64,000 nucleotides of DNA, from contig JAGFNQ010002301.1 of assembly GCA_024364735.1 (NCBI GenBank), forward strand, positions 26,861 to 90,860, read 5' to 3'. Source of the DNA: Boesenbergia rotunda. Lineage: Eukaryota; Streptophyta; Magnoliopsida; Zingiberales; Zingiberaceae. The number at the start of each line of letters is the position of its first letter. Position 1 is the stretch's first letter. A program made the translations under genes and the position numbers. Positions 47,517 through 59,059 of this stretch are shown piece by piece. A model generated the notes under the pieces. The model was not told the DNA's origin, ran no database searches, and was given only the letters and a program-made list of their open reading frames with translations.

Positions 47517-48010
47517 TATCAAAGTAAAGTAAACTTTAGATCACATCCATATTCACCACCCTTATAAAACTTATGATCACCATTAATATTTTATATTATA
47601 AAAAATAATACTATATCTTATATTGATATGAATCAGGATGAAATAAAATTACTTTTCATTTTAATTTTTTATTTAATAATAAAAATTGACATATATATAT
47701 TATCATTAAATATATTATTTGAATTATGTAAAATTTTTGTGCATCGCAAAGAAAAGAAGGTTCGTGGAGGCCACAGGGCTCTCGGGTGGATAACTAGACG
47801 GCTAATCAGCTTTGGGCTCTCGGGTCTTTCCATTTCATTTTATTCGTTCCCTTCAGTCTTAGAGGGTAGATATTTGGTGACCAAAAAGCAAACTTACTTT
47901 CATTTTTTTCCTTGCTGCCTTCTACCATGGATTGAGAGAGAGTGTGAGATATATAGGAGGAACTATCTACAAACAATAATAATTTAAAGGGCATATTTGG
48001 TTCAAATTAT
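47517..48010. other. Downstream module of the U2 block and intergenic sequence
   Basis: Up to about 47745 it matches 43861-44090. The remainder shows no gene. Confidence 0.6.
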
Positions 48011-48022
48011 CGTATATATAAA

Positions 48023-48180
48023 TAACCCCTATTCAAACGCATCCAAAGTGTTAAGAAACTAAGATGATGTAAGCAAGAATAAGAAAGCCCCCAATGGTAT
48101 ATACCCCTATTCAAACGCATCCAAAGAGTTAAGAAACTAAGATGATGTAAGCAAGAATAAGAAAGCCCCCAATGGTAGGA
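48023..48180. repeat. 78-bp tandem duplication
   Basis: ACCCCTATTCAAACGC recurs at 48025 and 48103. The copies differ by one base over most of their length. Confidence 0.9.
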
Positions 48181-48640
48181 TAGCAAATGAATCAACTATT
48201 CGTGAATATGTTTGGTATTCGATTGGGTAAAAATATGCTCTTTTAATATACACAAGAATAATTAAATATACAAATTTGAATAATTTGATAAACTAAACGA
48301 ACAAGCTTGAATACATATGTATTTAACTCATTAATGTTTGAGAATAGTATTTTTAAATAAAGTTTGTAAACATCATTAGTGAACAACGTTTGTAAACTAT
48401 GTTCACCAATAAAATTATTATTAATAAATAAAAATAAATAAATAAATAAATTTATATTATCAAGCTTAATAATCAACCAAACATAATTAAAAACTTAAAA
48501 AAATAAAAATTTTAAACAATCAACAAACTTCAATGGAGTGCTCGATGATATTTAAGTGAACCAAACTCAAACTCATACAAAAAAAAACTAAGCAAAATTA
48601 AGCTTAAACAATGATTTCAACGACTTAATTTATTTGAGAG
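48181..48640. other. AT-rich intergenic sequence
   Basis: No gene recognised. Confidence 0.5.
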
Positions 48641-48644
48641 TCGG

Positions 48645-50605
48645 CTGTACTTAGCATGGCTTCGTTACCTTATAAAATTGATGGGGTTGAGTACCCCGTT
48701 GCTAACATGTGGGCTGAAGAAGCTGTGTGGCAAGGTATAGCGGGTCTGAATAACTATCTTTCCAGAGCTCCCGAGACCCCCTCGGGAAGGGGATCCCCCG
48801 AGACCCCCCTCCCCCCGGATAGACACACCCCGAAGTTCAACTCAGAGGACGCGCTCCCGAGATCACCTTGGGAAGCCAGACCCTCGAGACCACCTCGGGA
48901 AAGCGGAATGCCCGGGACCCCCTGGCCAGAAGACCCCGAGCTCACCTCGGGGAAGTGGCCCAAGAACACCCCACCTCAAGTAACAGTCCCCATTTCTTCG
49001 GATCTGCGGATAACCATCGTCCCTTATCGCGGAGTCATCATAACCCATAATTGTCGCAACGGTCTGAACTTAATAACGGCGTGGATCGTTGCAAAGGTTA
49101 TCCTGTAACCGACAATCGGGGGGACGTGACAATGATTGTGGAGACTCAGGAGACAGCCGCCGCAGGTATAAAAGGTCCACCAACCCCTCCGGTAAAGGGG
49201 TCAGGCATTCTTTGCTACTTATATATTTTTCTACTTTATACTTCTCCTCTCCATTGAGGCACTGACTTAAGCGTCGGAGTAGGCTCCACCAGACAATCTC
49301 TGGCGTGCTCTCCTAACGCTTGTGTTGATTTCGCAGGGCGCAAAATTCCTCCCCTCCCGTCAGCATCCGCGTGGGCTGAACCTCGATGGCTGGCCGTCGA
49401 CGTAGATTCCTTCCAGAACAAGTTTGGCGTCGTCTGTGGGAAACCAATAAAACACCAGAAGGAGAATCGATGGCCAAGCCGGCGGGACAATCCATCATCC
49501 TGATGAAAGAGGAACCATATCGATTGGTCGCCAACACCGCTAAGGGTGTACTCGAACAACATCAGATCGAATAAGCCGCCTCGAGTCGAGTGGTTTCAGG
49601 GCAAGTCGAGATCCCCAGAATCTCCACTTCGCACCACCACCACCGAAGATTTGTCCCACCACTGGTGGGGGCATGTGGCGACACCTCCAGTGCACCGGTG
49701 AGAGTCCCTAGGGGACTTGGAGAAAATAAACTCTGCTGCTTCCAGTGTTCTACGGCAAGAAGAATGAGCGGAGAAGGGGGAAGGACCTCGGATCTTCCAG
49801 CATATTCCCTCCGCACTAGTGTTTCCCTTCAACTTACGACAGGCTTAGCGAACCTAGCTCCGCGCTAGCGCTTCATTTATCTCACTGCCTTACGACAAGC
49901 TTGGCAATTCTACTTCTCTTCGCCTTACGTCAGGCTCAGCGAATCTAGTTCCGTGCTAGCACTTCATTTATCTCTTTGTCTTACGACAGGCTCGACAAAC
50001 CTTTGCCTCGTCTTGAAACGCATGGCGACTGTTGGACTATTTCAAAGGATTGCCTCGGGCCGAGAGACGAATGCTTCGATTCCTCGGACCCAACATGCCT
50101 CCAATGAAGTAGTAGTGGGTGCAGAGACCCACCATAACATAGCTTCTTCATCACCACACTAGTCTAATCAGTCAGACACACTTCCTTCGATCAGACTTGA
50201 AGAGAGAGACTTATGATAGGGTTGAATACCCCGTGGCTGACATGCGGGCTGAAGAAGCTGTGTGGCAAGGTATAGCGAGTTTGAACGACTCTCTTTCTAG
50301 AGCTCCCCGAGACCCCCTCGGGAAGGGGATCCCCGGAGACCCCCCTCCCGCGGGGTAAACACGCCTCGGAGTTCAACTCAGAGGACGTGCTCCCGAGATC
50401 ACCTCGGGAAGCCAGGTCCCCGAGACCACCTCGGGAAAGCGGAATGCCCGGGACCCCTGGCCAGAAGACCCCGAGCTCACCTCGGGGAAGCGGAGCCCAA
50501 GAACACCTGACTTCAAGTAATGGTCAACCTTTCTTCAAATTTGCGGATAACCATCACCCCTTATCGCGAAGTCATCATAACCCATAATTGTCGCAAATTT
50601 GCGGA
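48645..50605 (+). mobile_element. Truncated Tat-like Ty3-gypsy remnant with two LTR pieces
   Basis: The first LTR (about 48645-49420) ends before TTTGGCGTCGTCTGTGGGAA, the primer-binding/leader word typical of Tat-lineage elements. It contains a TATAAAAGG box at 49167 and a CTGACTTAAGCGTCGGAGT transcript-start word. A short gag start (MAKPAGQSI) follows at 49470 and is soon closed. From 50215 to 50605 the first 390 bases of the LTR recur (GTTGAATACCCCGTGGCTGA onward), then break off. Both copies carry CCTCGGGAAG/CCCGAGA-type GC-rich words. Pol is completely missing. Confidence 0.75.
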
Positions 50606-51187
50606 TAACCATCACCTCTTCTGCTACCGTAAATTAAGGGCGAGAGGTCGAGAGACGAAGAAGTAGAAGCAAAAGGTGGAACCGCCATCTTAGCGGCCCC
50701 CTGGCCCAGGCCCCATAGAAATCCAGAGGGAGACAAACCGCGATTATCATTGATATGGTGAGGTGCCTCGGGTTGAGGGGATTAAAGCTAGCAGATCAGG
50801 GTTTTATCCTCGTGCGTAACTGGTGACCTCGAACTTGTGATTTCGAAATAAACGACCAGACGTCTTATCATCCAATCCAGCCCGTGAGAGCGAGAGCCGA
50901 AGAAGAAGAAGAATATATGCAAAGTGGTTTGCTTTTTCTTATTCAAAAGTATTTTAGCTTTTGTTATCTTAATGCCCAATGATGGTCGTTGCACCAGCCC
51001 CACCACCCAACTTTGTACTGCTCCAATTCCTTATCTCCACTAGCCTCTCTGCTTCACGCTAAAGGTTAGCCATCTACCCTAGCGACAACCATGCTTTCTA
51101 GTCCACATCTTCCTCTGTCTCTTCTTGATCTATAAATTCACACAGCGATCTCGACCTTCCTTTTTCAAGCGACTCTGCTCTGCTCCC
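50606..51187. other. Promoter side of the copper chaperone gene
   Basis: No gene. A probable TATA-like CTATAAATTC at 51130 lies 58 bases before the start codon, so it most likely serves the gene at 51188. Confidence 0.5.
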
Positions 51188-51678
51188 ATGGCCGAGGTAT
51201 GTCATCTCTGAGATCCATGCTGATTTCCTTCGATGCTCATTCAATGATCTCGTATAACATACGCAGTTGCTTCTTATATATCGCAGACCGTCGTCCTGAA
51301 GGTTGCTATGTCATGTCAAGGATGCGCAGGGGCGGTTAAGAGAGTTCTTACCAATATGGAGGGTATAGATTTCCTCAAAATTAATCGAAGGTTATGGATG
51401 AAGATTCACTGTCTTTCTTCCCTTTATTATTATTATTTTTTTAATTTTCAGGAGTGGAGTCGTTCGAGGTGGATCTGCAAGAACAGAAGGTGACAGTTAA
51501 AGGCGATGTAACGCCTGAAGCTGTTTTCCAAACCGTATCGAAATCAGGCAAGAAGACTTCTTTCTGGGAGGAGGAAGCCAAAGAACCAGCGCCGGCTCCT
51601 GAAGCTGAGGCAGCTCCTGAGCCTGCTCCGGAGGCTGCTCCTGATGTAGTCGCCGCCGCCGCTGCAGCAACAGCTTGA
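51188..51678 (+). CDS. ATX1/CCH-type copper chaperone, 3 exons
   Basis: Exons are 51188-51196, 51287-51362 and 51452-51678, all with GT-AG introns and in frame, giving 103 residues. The first exon encodes only Met-Ala-Glu. A single heavy-metal-associated domain (about residues 4-70) carries the Cu(I)-binding motif MSCQGC at 11-16. It also has the Lys-rich face near its end (SKSGKKTSFW) that docks with copper ATPases in this family. The C-terminus (about residues 73-103) is an Ala/Pro/Glu-rich extension, as in the plant CCH branch and unlike short ATX1 proteins. The expected role is to deliver copper in the cytosol to P-type ATPases of the secretory pathway. Highly confident in family; the ATX1 versus CCH naming is less certain. 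Confidence 0.93.
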
Positions 51679-52849
51679 TTGTCATGATCCACAGGTGTTT
51701 AAGCATATACTGTGTTGCTCAACCTCACCAGCTTACTATTTTATTAATAACGAGGGCTCTTATTCAGTCATCTTAATTGTCTCACAGATTGAAATGAGAT
51801 TTCGAACACTTAATTTTCATTTTTTTTTAAAAAAAAAAGATAGCTGATTAAAGATCTTACAAGTTTTGGGAATCACACTTAGCACAAAATGATGAGACTG
51901 CTCATTGTAGACCACAAATTTCTCAGGAAAAGAAGAATCTGAAATCCATATGAGGCTACGAGCCCTCCTTTATTCCACTGGCCATGGAAGAATTTGTTCA
52001 GTTGTTTGAGTGGAGGAAAAATTAATATTTAAAATTATTCGAGTAGAAAGATGAAATTGAAAAGGACCAATCAAGTTGGGCTCTAAAATCAAGTTGGGCT
52101 CTAACTAACTGGGCCAGATTATTGATGAACTTAATCGCCCTTAATTACGGCCCAAAAATGGGAAGCATAGTGGCCTTCAAATTATGAACCCCACAAAGCA
52201 GTGAGGAGCATTCAACCACATTATTTATAAAATTTATTATAAATTTTACATTTCGAATACTGTCAATTAAATCTAATTAACAGATACAAATTAAATTTAA
52301 ATATAAGTACTATGATCCGGTCTAAGATCAATGATGGATTAATTCCTGTCCCATCGTCTTCCGTCAGATCAGCCTATGATGGGTTAGATTCTAGCAGGCC
52401 GATTTTTGACGGTTCGGCTTTGGGTAGGTCGATTTTTGACAAATCGGCTTTAGACAGATCGACTTATGGTCGGCCGGATATAAAGACATTCATAACTGTT
52501 TAACATCTTTAACGTTATAATACCTATCATCTCATCAAAAAGTATGAGACATACATACCACATACACATTAACATTAACATCTTCATTCTTCACATTCCT
52601 TTAACATTCAACCCCTAATATTTATAGGGTCCACATGCCACATACACATTCTCTCACATATACATTCTCTCACATATTAACTCTCTCACATATTCAATCT
52701 CATACATACATATTTTTTATTTTCAACTATATTTACCAATTTAAACTATTATTATTTAAAATAAATAATAATAATAATTTTAAATATATTTATTATTAAT
52801 TGAAATTGAAATTAATTAAAATTGAAATTGAAATTAATTTTTTTAATTG
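51679..52849. other. 3' flank and intergenic sequence
   Basis: The first 150 bases probably hold the chaperone 3' UTR. A stretch at 52400-52480 repeats GGTCGATTTTTGAC-like words. No gene. Confidence 0.5.
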
Positions 52850-52859
52850 CAAGCGGGAA

Positions 52860-53085
52860 GCCAGGCTGCCTGCATGCCTGATCTGTCTGCCATCAGGCAG
52901 ACCTGATTGCAGACCGATCAGGCTCCTGCCTGACCGATCAGGCACTTGATTACAGACCGATCAAGCTCCTGCCTGACCGATTAGGTAGGAGCCTGATCGG
53001 GTCTGACTCCTTGATCGGTCTGGTGACCGATCAGGTAGGAGCCTGATCAGTCACCAGACCGATCAGGATACCATGTCATACGCGA
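52860..53085. repeat. Cluster of GACCGATCAGG inverted words
   Basis: About ten copies of CCGATCAGG or its complement CCTGATCGG occur in both orientations with spacers of 5-15 bases. A TATA-like GTATAAAGG at 53246 is followed by a short leader-like stretch. This resembles the palindrome cluster and promoter layout of the copia LTRs in this window, but termini were not found. Confidence 0.65.
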
Positions 53086-53565
53086 TGAACGCGTTCAAAC
53101 ATCTGAACGCGTTCATCACGGGTCCACATTAACGCGTGCTCCACATTGATTTTAATGTCGATGGCTCGTTAATCGAGCGTTATAACGCTTGATTAATGAG
53201 TCATTGTAGATGCCCTAAGAGGGTTATCTAGTGGGATGCCCCACGTATAAAGGAGGGTGAGAGTGAAAGACTCCAAGACTCACTCTTAAAAAGAGATGAA
53301 GAAGAGACTAGAAGGGTAAAGATGATCTTTTCCAACGCTCAAATCAGTATCAAAGAAAAACGCTTAAATCAATTAATATGAAAATAAATAAAAATAAATA
53401 AATTTTTATGAAAATAAGTAAAAAATAATATAATTTAATATTAAAATAAATAAAAAAGATATAATTAAGTTTAGACAATTTAAAAATTATAAAATAAATA
53501 TTCTAACAAGTCGATTCCATCATTTAACATTGTCTTTTGTTTTTAAAGGTTATGATACGTACCGT

Positions 53566-53918
53566 GAAAATAAATATCTCAGTAAAAAATTTGATCGTTA
53601 ATTAGTGGTACATTCGACGTTCGATCGTCGATCAGATAACATCGACGCCCTCCGATCGTCATCCCGAACCAAGTATACCCTAGGGGCACGGTGAACCCGT
53701 CGAGGATCGCTACAATTGCGATCTCGCATCATTCACCGTCGATCTCGATGGGTTCACCACTGTTGGTAATCCCGATGAGTTCATCGTCTCCCAAACTATA
53801 ATTTGATTCGGGATGGCGATCAAAGAACACTGGTGATGTCTAATCGATGATCGGATATCAGATGTGTCGCCGATTGACGATTAAATTTTTCACTGAGCGT
53901 TCATTTTCACTATGCGAA
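53566..53918. mobile_element. Foldback MITE-like element, fourth relative
   Basis: The left end (ACCGTGAAAATAAATATCTC) and right end (GAGCGTTCATTTTCACTAT) are inverted repeats. The core contains GGGGCACGGTGAACCCGTCG and TCGATCTCGATGGGTTCACC as in 44335-44690. Confidence 0.72.
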
Positions 53919-54139
53919 TTAATTTTTTTTTTAAATTGGCATGCCTCCCCCTCCTGTAACACACGCTGCTTTACAACTGACGCCCCTTCTATCACCGATG
54001 CCTCTTCAATTTTGTAGTTGCCTTATCATGCTTGCACTCAATCTTATTAGATTGCTTTGGAGATAACTCAAGAAGACCTATTGAGGACTCGTCCCCAAAC
54101 TGGGTTGAATTTGGAAGAACCAATCTGAACAAAAAATCA

Positions 54140-54540
54140 TCGTAAAAATAATCTATGACGAAAATTTTTTCATCGTGAAGAGTAATCGCCTACATCTGTG
54201 ACAAAAAATTATAAATTCGTCACCAGTTCTATGACTAATTATATTTTCGATGCAATTTTATGTAGAAAAACACATTCGTTGCTCAATTCCCCCAAATGCA
54301 AATCTGTGACGAACATCGATTTTCATCCTAGATTTGATGGCAAATCTCGTTTTCATTGTAGATTTACAACGAAAATGGATCCATTATCAAATCTATGATG
54401 ACTCCAATTTCGTTGCAAGTCAATGATGAATTCACTTTTCGTTGCAGATTTGGCGACGAATTTAGTTTTTGTCATAGATTTGCAACAAAAATGAACCGTC
54501 ACCGAATCTACAACGAAAATGCCATTCATTGCAGATTTGT
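54140..54540. repeat. Degenerate GTGACGAA / TTCGTCAC repeats
   Basis: Words such as CGTCACC, TGACGAA, GCGACGAA and TTTCGTTGCA recur in both orientations every 20-40 bases, giving a self-complementary tract. Similar subterminal patterns occur in DNA transposons. No coding sequence. Confidence 0.6.
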
Positions 54541-54990
54541 GATATTACGATTCGCAAAAGGCAAATTTTTGTAAAAAATTATCCATTTTTGTATGTGGCT
54601 TTTTACCAAAGGGCATACCCAAGAATTGATATTTACCAAAAGGCGTATCATAGTTTCATTGTTACCAAACAGCGCACTTATTTTAGTGAACTTCCTCTTA
54701 TACCCCTCCTGCCAAGTACTGCATGTCTTTCTCTTTCTCTTTCTCAGTAATGAATTTCGAGACATTTGAATATGCTTTTTCAGACTTTTTATTTTAAAAT
54801 AATATATTATGGAATCGGATAAAAGACGTAAGATAAAAATTAAAAAAATATTTCAATTAAAAAAATATCTCATCCAACGTGATTTCAAAAATATACAGAG
54901 ATCATTTTTATATTTGATTAATATAAATTAATATATTAAATAATATATAATAAATATATTAATATAAAAAGCTTGAAATTAGAAAGGCCA

Positions 54991-55070
54991 GAAATCTTTT
55001 GTTTTAGGTCCACGCTGGGCCTGAAATATTTCTATTTCAGGCCCAGCGTGGACCTGAAACAAAAGATTTC
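54991..55070. repeat. 80-nt near-perfect hairpin in the left arm
   Basis: Thirty-seven bases starting GAAATCTTTTGTTTT pair with 37 bases ending AAAAGATTTC, with one mismatch (a possible G-U in RNA) and a 6-nt loop ATTTCT. The stem contains CCACGCTGGGCCTGAAAT. More GATTTCAGGCCC / GGGCCTGAAATC pairs surround it, and a less perfect counterpart lies at 57060-57230 in the right arm. The size and pairing resemble a small-RNA precursor. Confidence 0.85.
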
Positions 55071-55591
55071 AAGTCCTGCTCAGGGCCTGAAATCAAATGA
55101 TTTCAGACGATGCGTCGGACTGAAATCATATGTTATGATAGATTTTTTTACGTAGGCCTGAAACGTAAAGAAACATCTCTTTATATTTTTGAAATCACAA
55201 TAAAAATCACTGAGAAAGACTACCTTACGTGAAGCATTCTAATTAATATAAAATGAGCATTATATTAAAAATGAACTTAAAGATATATATATCGATTCTT
55301 TGAAGAAAGAAAAAGCAACTTCAATGCGTTACTTTTCTCTTTATGTTCATTTTTCTGAACTGAGAACTAATCTGAGTCTGATAAAGCGATTTTTTACAGC
55401 AGGGCCTGAAATCAACTGATTTCAGGCCCTGCATGATTCAATAAAATTAATAAATATAAAAAAAATAATTAAGAGATATAATAATATATATTGATTAACA
55501 AAATTAAAGATATAAGGATGATTTACTAAAACAAGCTATGATTTTACATTATTGCTGCATCGTTCTGTGCCAACTGATACGGTATGAGAAT

Positions 55592-56020
55592 ATCAGTGGG
55601 TTTTGGTGAAAACCCACTGATAGACCTAAAAAACTCCTATTGTAACATAATTTATAATCATTAGAAGTTTGGACACCAAAAATATCATCTCCTAGCTCAA
55701 CTCTAACTATTGATATTGGGTTTTGAGAAATCCAAATATCCTAGGTCCATCAGTGGGTTTTGGTGAAAACCCACTGATAGACCTAAAAAATTCATATTAC
55801 AACATAATTTATAATGATTAGAAGTTTGGACACCAAAAATATCATCTCCTAGCTCAACTCTAAATATTGATATTGAGTTTTAAGAAATCCAAATATCCTA
55901 GGTCCATTAGTGGGTTTTGGTGAAAATCCTCTGATAGACCTAAAAACTTCTATTGCAACATAATTTAGAATCATTAGAAGTTTGGACACCAAAAATATCA
56001 TCTCCTAGAACTATTAATAT
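55592..56020. repeat. 157-bp subrepeat, three copies in each arm
   Basis: ATCAGTGGGTTTTGGTGAAA starts copies at 55592, 55749 and 55906. Inverted copies occupy about 56190-56590. Each copy starts with its own small palindrome (CAGTGGGTTTT / AAAACCCACTG). Confidence 0.85.
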
Positions 56021-57658
56021 TTTTAATTAATTTAATAAATCATGATTAAATATTATAAAAAATATTTTTAAAATAAAAAAATTTTAGATACGTTCAGGCC
56101 CAAGGAGGTGGTATTTTTTAAAATATTTTTATTTTAAAAATATTTTTTATAATATTTAATTAGGATTTATTAAATTAAATAAAAATATCAATAGTTCTAA
56201 GAGATGGTATTTTTGGTGTCCAAATTTCTAATGATTATAAATTATGTTGCAATAGGAGTTTTTAGGTACTGATGGACCTAGGATAATTAGATTTCTCAAA
56301 ACCCAATATCAATAGTTAGAGTTGAGCTAGGAGATGATATTTTTGGTGTCCAAACTTCTAATCATTATAAATTATGCTGTAATAGGAGTTTTTTAGGTCT
56401 ATCAGTGAGTTTTCACCAAAACTTACTGATGGACCTAGGATATTTGGATTTCTCAAAACCCAATATCAATAGTTAGAGTTGAGTTAGGAGATGACATTTT
56501 TGGTGTCCAAACTTCTAATGATTATAAATTATGTTGCAATAAGAGTTTTTTAAGTCTATCACTAGTTTTTCACCAAAACTCACTGATGTTCTCATACCGT
56601 ATCAGTTGGCACAGAACGATGCAGTAATAATGTAAAATCATAGCTTGTTTTAGTAAATCATCCTTATATCTTTAATTTTGCCGATCAATATATATTATTA
56701 TCTCTCTTAATTATTTTTTTATATTTATTAATTTTATTCAATCATGCAGGGCCTGAAATCAATTGATTTCAGGCCTTGCTGTAAAAAATAGCTTTATCAG
56801 ACTTAGATTAGTTCTCAGTTCAGAAAAACGAACATAAAGAGAAAAGTAATGCATTGAAGTTGCTTTTTCTTTCTTCAAAGAATCGATATATATATCTTTA
56901 AGTTCGTTTTTAATATAATGATCATTTTATATTAATTAAAATGTCTCACGTAAGGTAGTCTTTCTCAGTAATTTTTATTGTGATTTTAAAAATATAAAGA
57001 GATGTTTCTTTACATTTCAGGCCTACGAAAAAAACCTATCATAACACATGATTTCAGTCCGATGCAGGGCCTGAAATCATTTGATTTCAGACCCTGAGCA
57101 GGGTCTGAAATCTTTTGTTTCAGGCCCACGCTGGGCTTGAAATATTTCTATTTCAGGCTCATGCTGGGCCTGAAATCTTTTTATTTCAGGCCCGCGCTGA
57201 GTCTGAAATCAAAAGATTTCAGGCCTTTCTAATTTCAAGCTTTTTATATATTAATATATTTATTAAATATTATTTAATATACTAATTTATATTAATCAAA
57301 TATAAAAATGATCCCTTTATATTTTTGCTCATCTAATTTATATAAAAGTGATCTCTGTTTATTTTTAAAATCACGTTGGATGAGATATTTTTTTAATTGA
57401 AATATTTTTTTGATTTTTACCTTATATTTTTTATCCGATTCCATAATATATTATTTTAAAATAAAAAGTCTGAAAAAGCTTATTCAGATGTCTCGGAATT
57501 CGTTACTGAGAAAGAGAAAGAGAAAGACATGCAGTACTTGGCAGGAGGGGTATAAGAGGAAGTTCACTAAAATAAGTGCGTTGTTTGGTAACAATGAAAT
57601 CATGGTACGCCTTTTGTTAAATACCAATTCTTAGGTTGATAAAAAGTCGTTTTTGTAT

Positions 57659-58281
57659 TTTATACAACTATCCAAACCTGTATAACGAACACAACATTCA
57701 AACACATCATATTCAATATTCCAAACAAAACTACAAACCATATACAAGTCAAAACAACTTATCCAAAATGAAACCATATCAAAAAAAATGATCACAACAA
57801 ACATATAAATATCCATACAAGTCATTCATACAAGTAATCATATCCAAAAAAAATACAATATTCCAATCTAGCATTATCAAAGTTCAGCAATCATCATATC
57901 CAAATGCAAATATCTCGTACCAAATCATTTCAAAAACAATGAAAAAAATATACAAAAATAAATCATCATCTTTCTCGGCAAACACTTCCTTCTCCTTCCA
58001 TTCTTCTTCTTTTCTTGCATCAAGAAACAAATAAATAAAAAGTATCATTTTTAACAAGAAAGAAAATCTTATAAACTAACACAAAGCTTAATATGTAAAG
58101 ATTTACTTCCTTTGACGTGGTTTTTTAATTTCCACCAACTTCCTTAGCCTCACTAAACCTGTTCGAAACAAATTAACAGTATTAATAAAAAATACAAAAA
58201 ATGAAGGCTTCACAAACTCAATCAATTACACATGTTTGAAAACACCAAATCGGAGACAAATAACATTCATACATAACAAAG
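57659..58281. other. AT-rich sequence without a gene
   Basis: No coding sequence or RNA recognised. ATCC/CAAA-rich words on the plus strand. Confidence 0.5.
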
Positions 58282-58788
58282 TCACGAAGAACCATCACCG
58301 CTATCATCATCATCGTTGTCACCATCATCACCAAAATCGGGAGGAATTTGACTTGAAGCGGAGTCTAAATGAAGATGTCGCATGTTGAGGTCTTGTTGTC
58401 AACGCATTTCTCTCATTTTCTCATCCCTTTGCAATATTAGCCCATTCAAATTGCTAACATTTTCAGTCAAATTATTTATTTATGCCCTTGCTGATGGTGG
58501 GATGGAAGAAGATGTACCAACAACTCTATAGGTTATGTGCAAAGGATACATTCCCAATATCCTTCCACCTTTCAGCCCCCCACTCGTCTCCAGCCATAAA
58601 CTCATAGAATTACCAATTGAGGGATCGGATCCGCTAGTTTCATCACTAGCTTGTAAACTCCTCTGTGCTAGCTCTATCTCATTATATTTCTCTTGTATTA
58701 TCATGAGAAACATTAAAATAAAATAACAATAACAATATTTCAAAAATACATATGCATAAGTAATAGAATCTAAGTTATAAATTAACAT
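58282..58788 (-). pseudogene. Possible fragment of a plant transposon-associated protein (Transposase_24-like)
   Basis: The minus strand reads KYNEIELAQRSLQASDETSG, then LWLETSGGLKGGRILGMYP, and INNLTENVSNLNGLILQRDE further on. It ends in an acidic Asp-rich tail with a stop at 58284-58282. The S/A-GGxKxGRxxG pattern recalls the C-terminal part of plant En/Spm-associated Transposase_24 proteins. Two in-frame stops (about 58480 and 58405) and the missing N-terminal half suggest a relic. The family call is tentative. Confidence 0.4.
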
Positions 58789-59059
58789 AATAGATTAATC
58801 CAATCTTAATTGTTTTAGCTCTATTCCTGCTCTAAATCTTGTCTCTTTTTTTCCTCAAATATGTGGGTGAAAGTGACTATGAACATTGGCTCCTTCCCCA
58901 TTTTCTTGGTCTAAAAATATACTGTTGGATATTATTATTATTATTTCTATTAGGTGGACTTATTTGTAAGTTACACAAGTAAATACAATCTGAGCCCTTA
59001 AAGTGATCTAACTTACGTTTATTGGATTTCGAATTATTGGATGCGGGTTCAATGTATAG

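Larger units (their letters stand above)
54595..57649. mobile_element. Giant foldback Mutator-like element, about 3.05 kb
   Basis: The two halves are inverted copies of each other, each about 1.5 kb, with the centre near 56090-56120. For example TTCTGTGCCAACTGATACGG at 55562 is answered by its complement ending at 56617. The AAGTACTGCATG / CATGCAGTACTTGG arms near 54716 and 57530 match likewise. The element is bounded by an identical 9-bp sequence TTTTTGTAT (54586-54594 and 57650-57658), the length diagnostic of Mutator-like transposition. Termini GTGGCTTTTTACCAA and TTGATAAAAAGTCG are imperfect inverted repeats. It has no transposase gene and is non-autonomous. Confidence 0.9.

Noticed and set aside
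48656..49108. 150-residue open frame starting MASLPYKIDG
   Set aside because: It lies within an LTR whose partial second copy is at 50215-50605, and its product is low-complexity Pro/Arg/Gly.
54526..57634. Open frames reading MSRNSLLRKRKRK in both arms of the foldback
   Set aside because: The same inverted sequence is read twice. The (GAAAGA)n tract gives Lys/Arg by chance, and there is no conserved domain.
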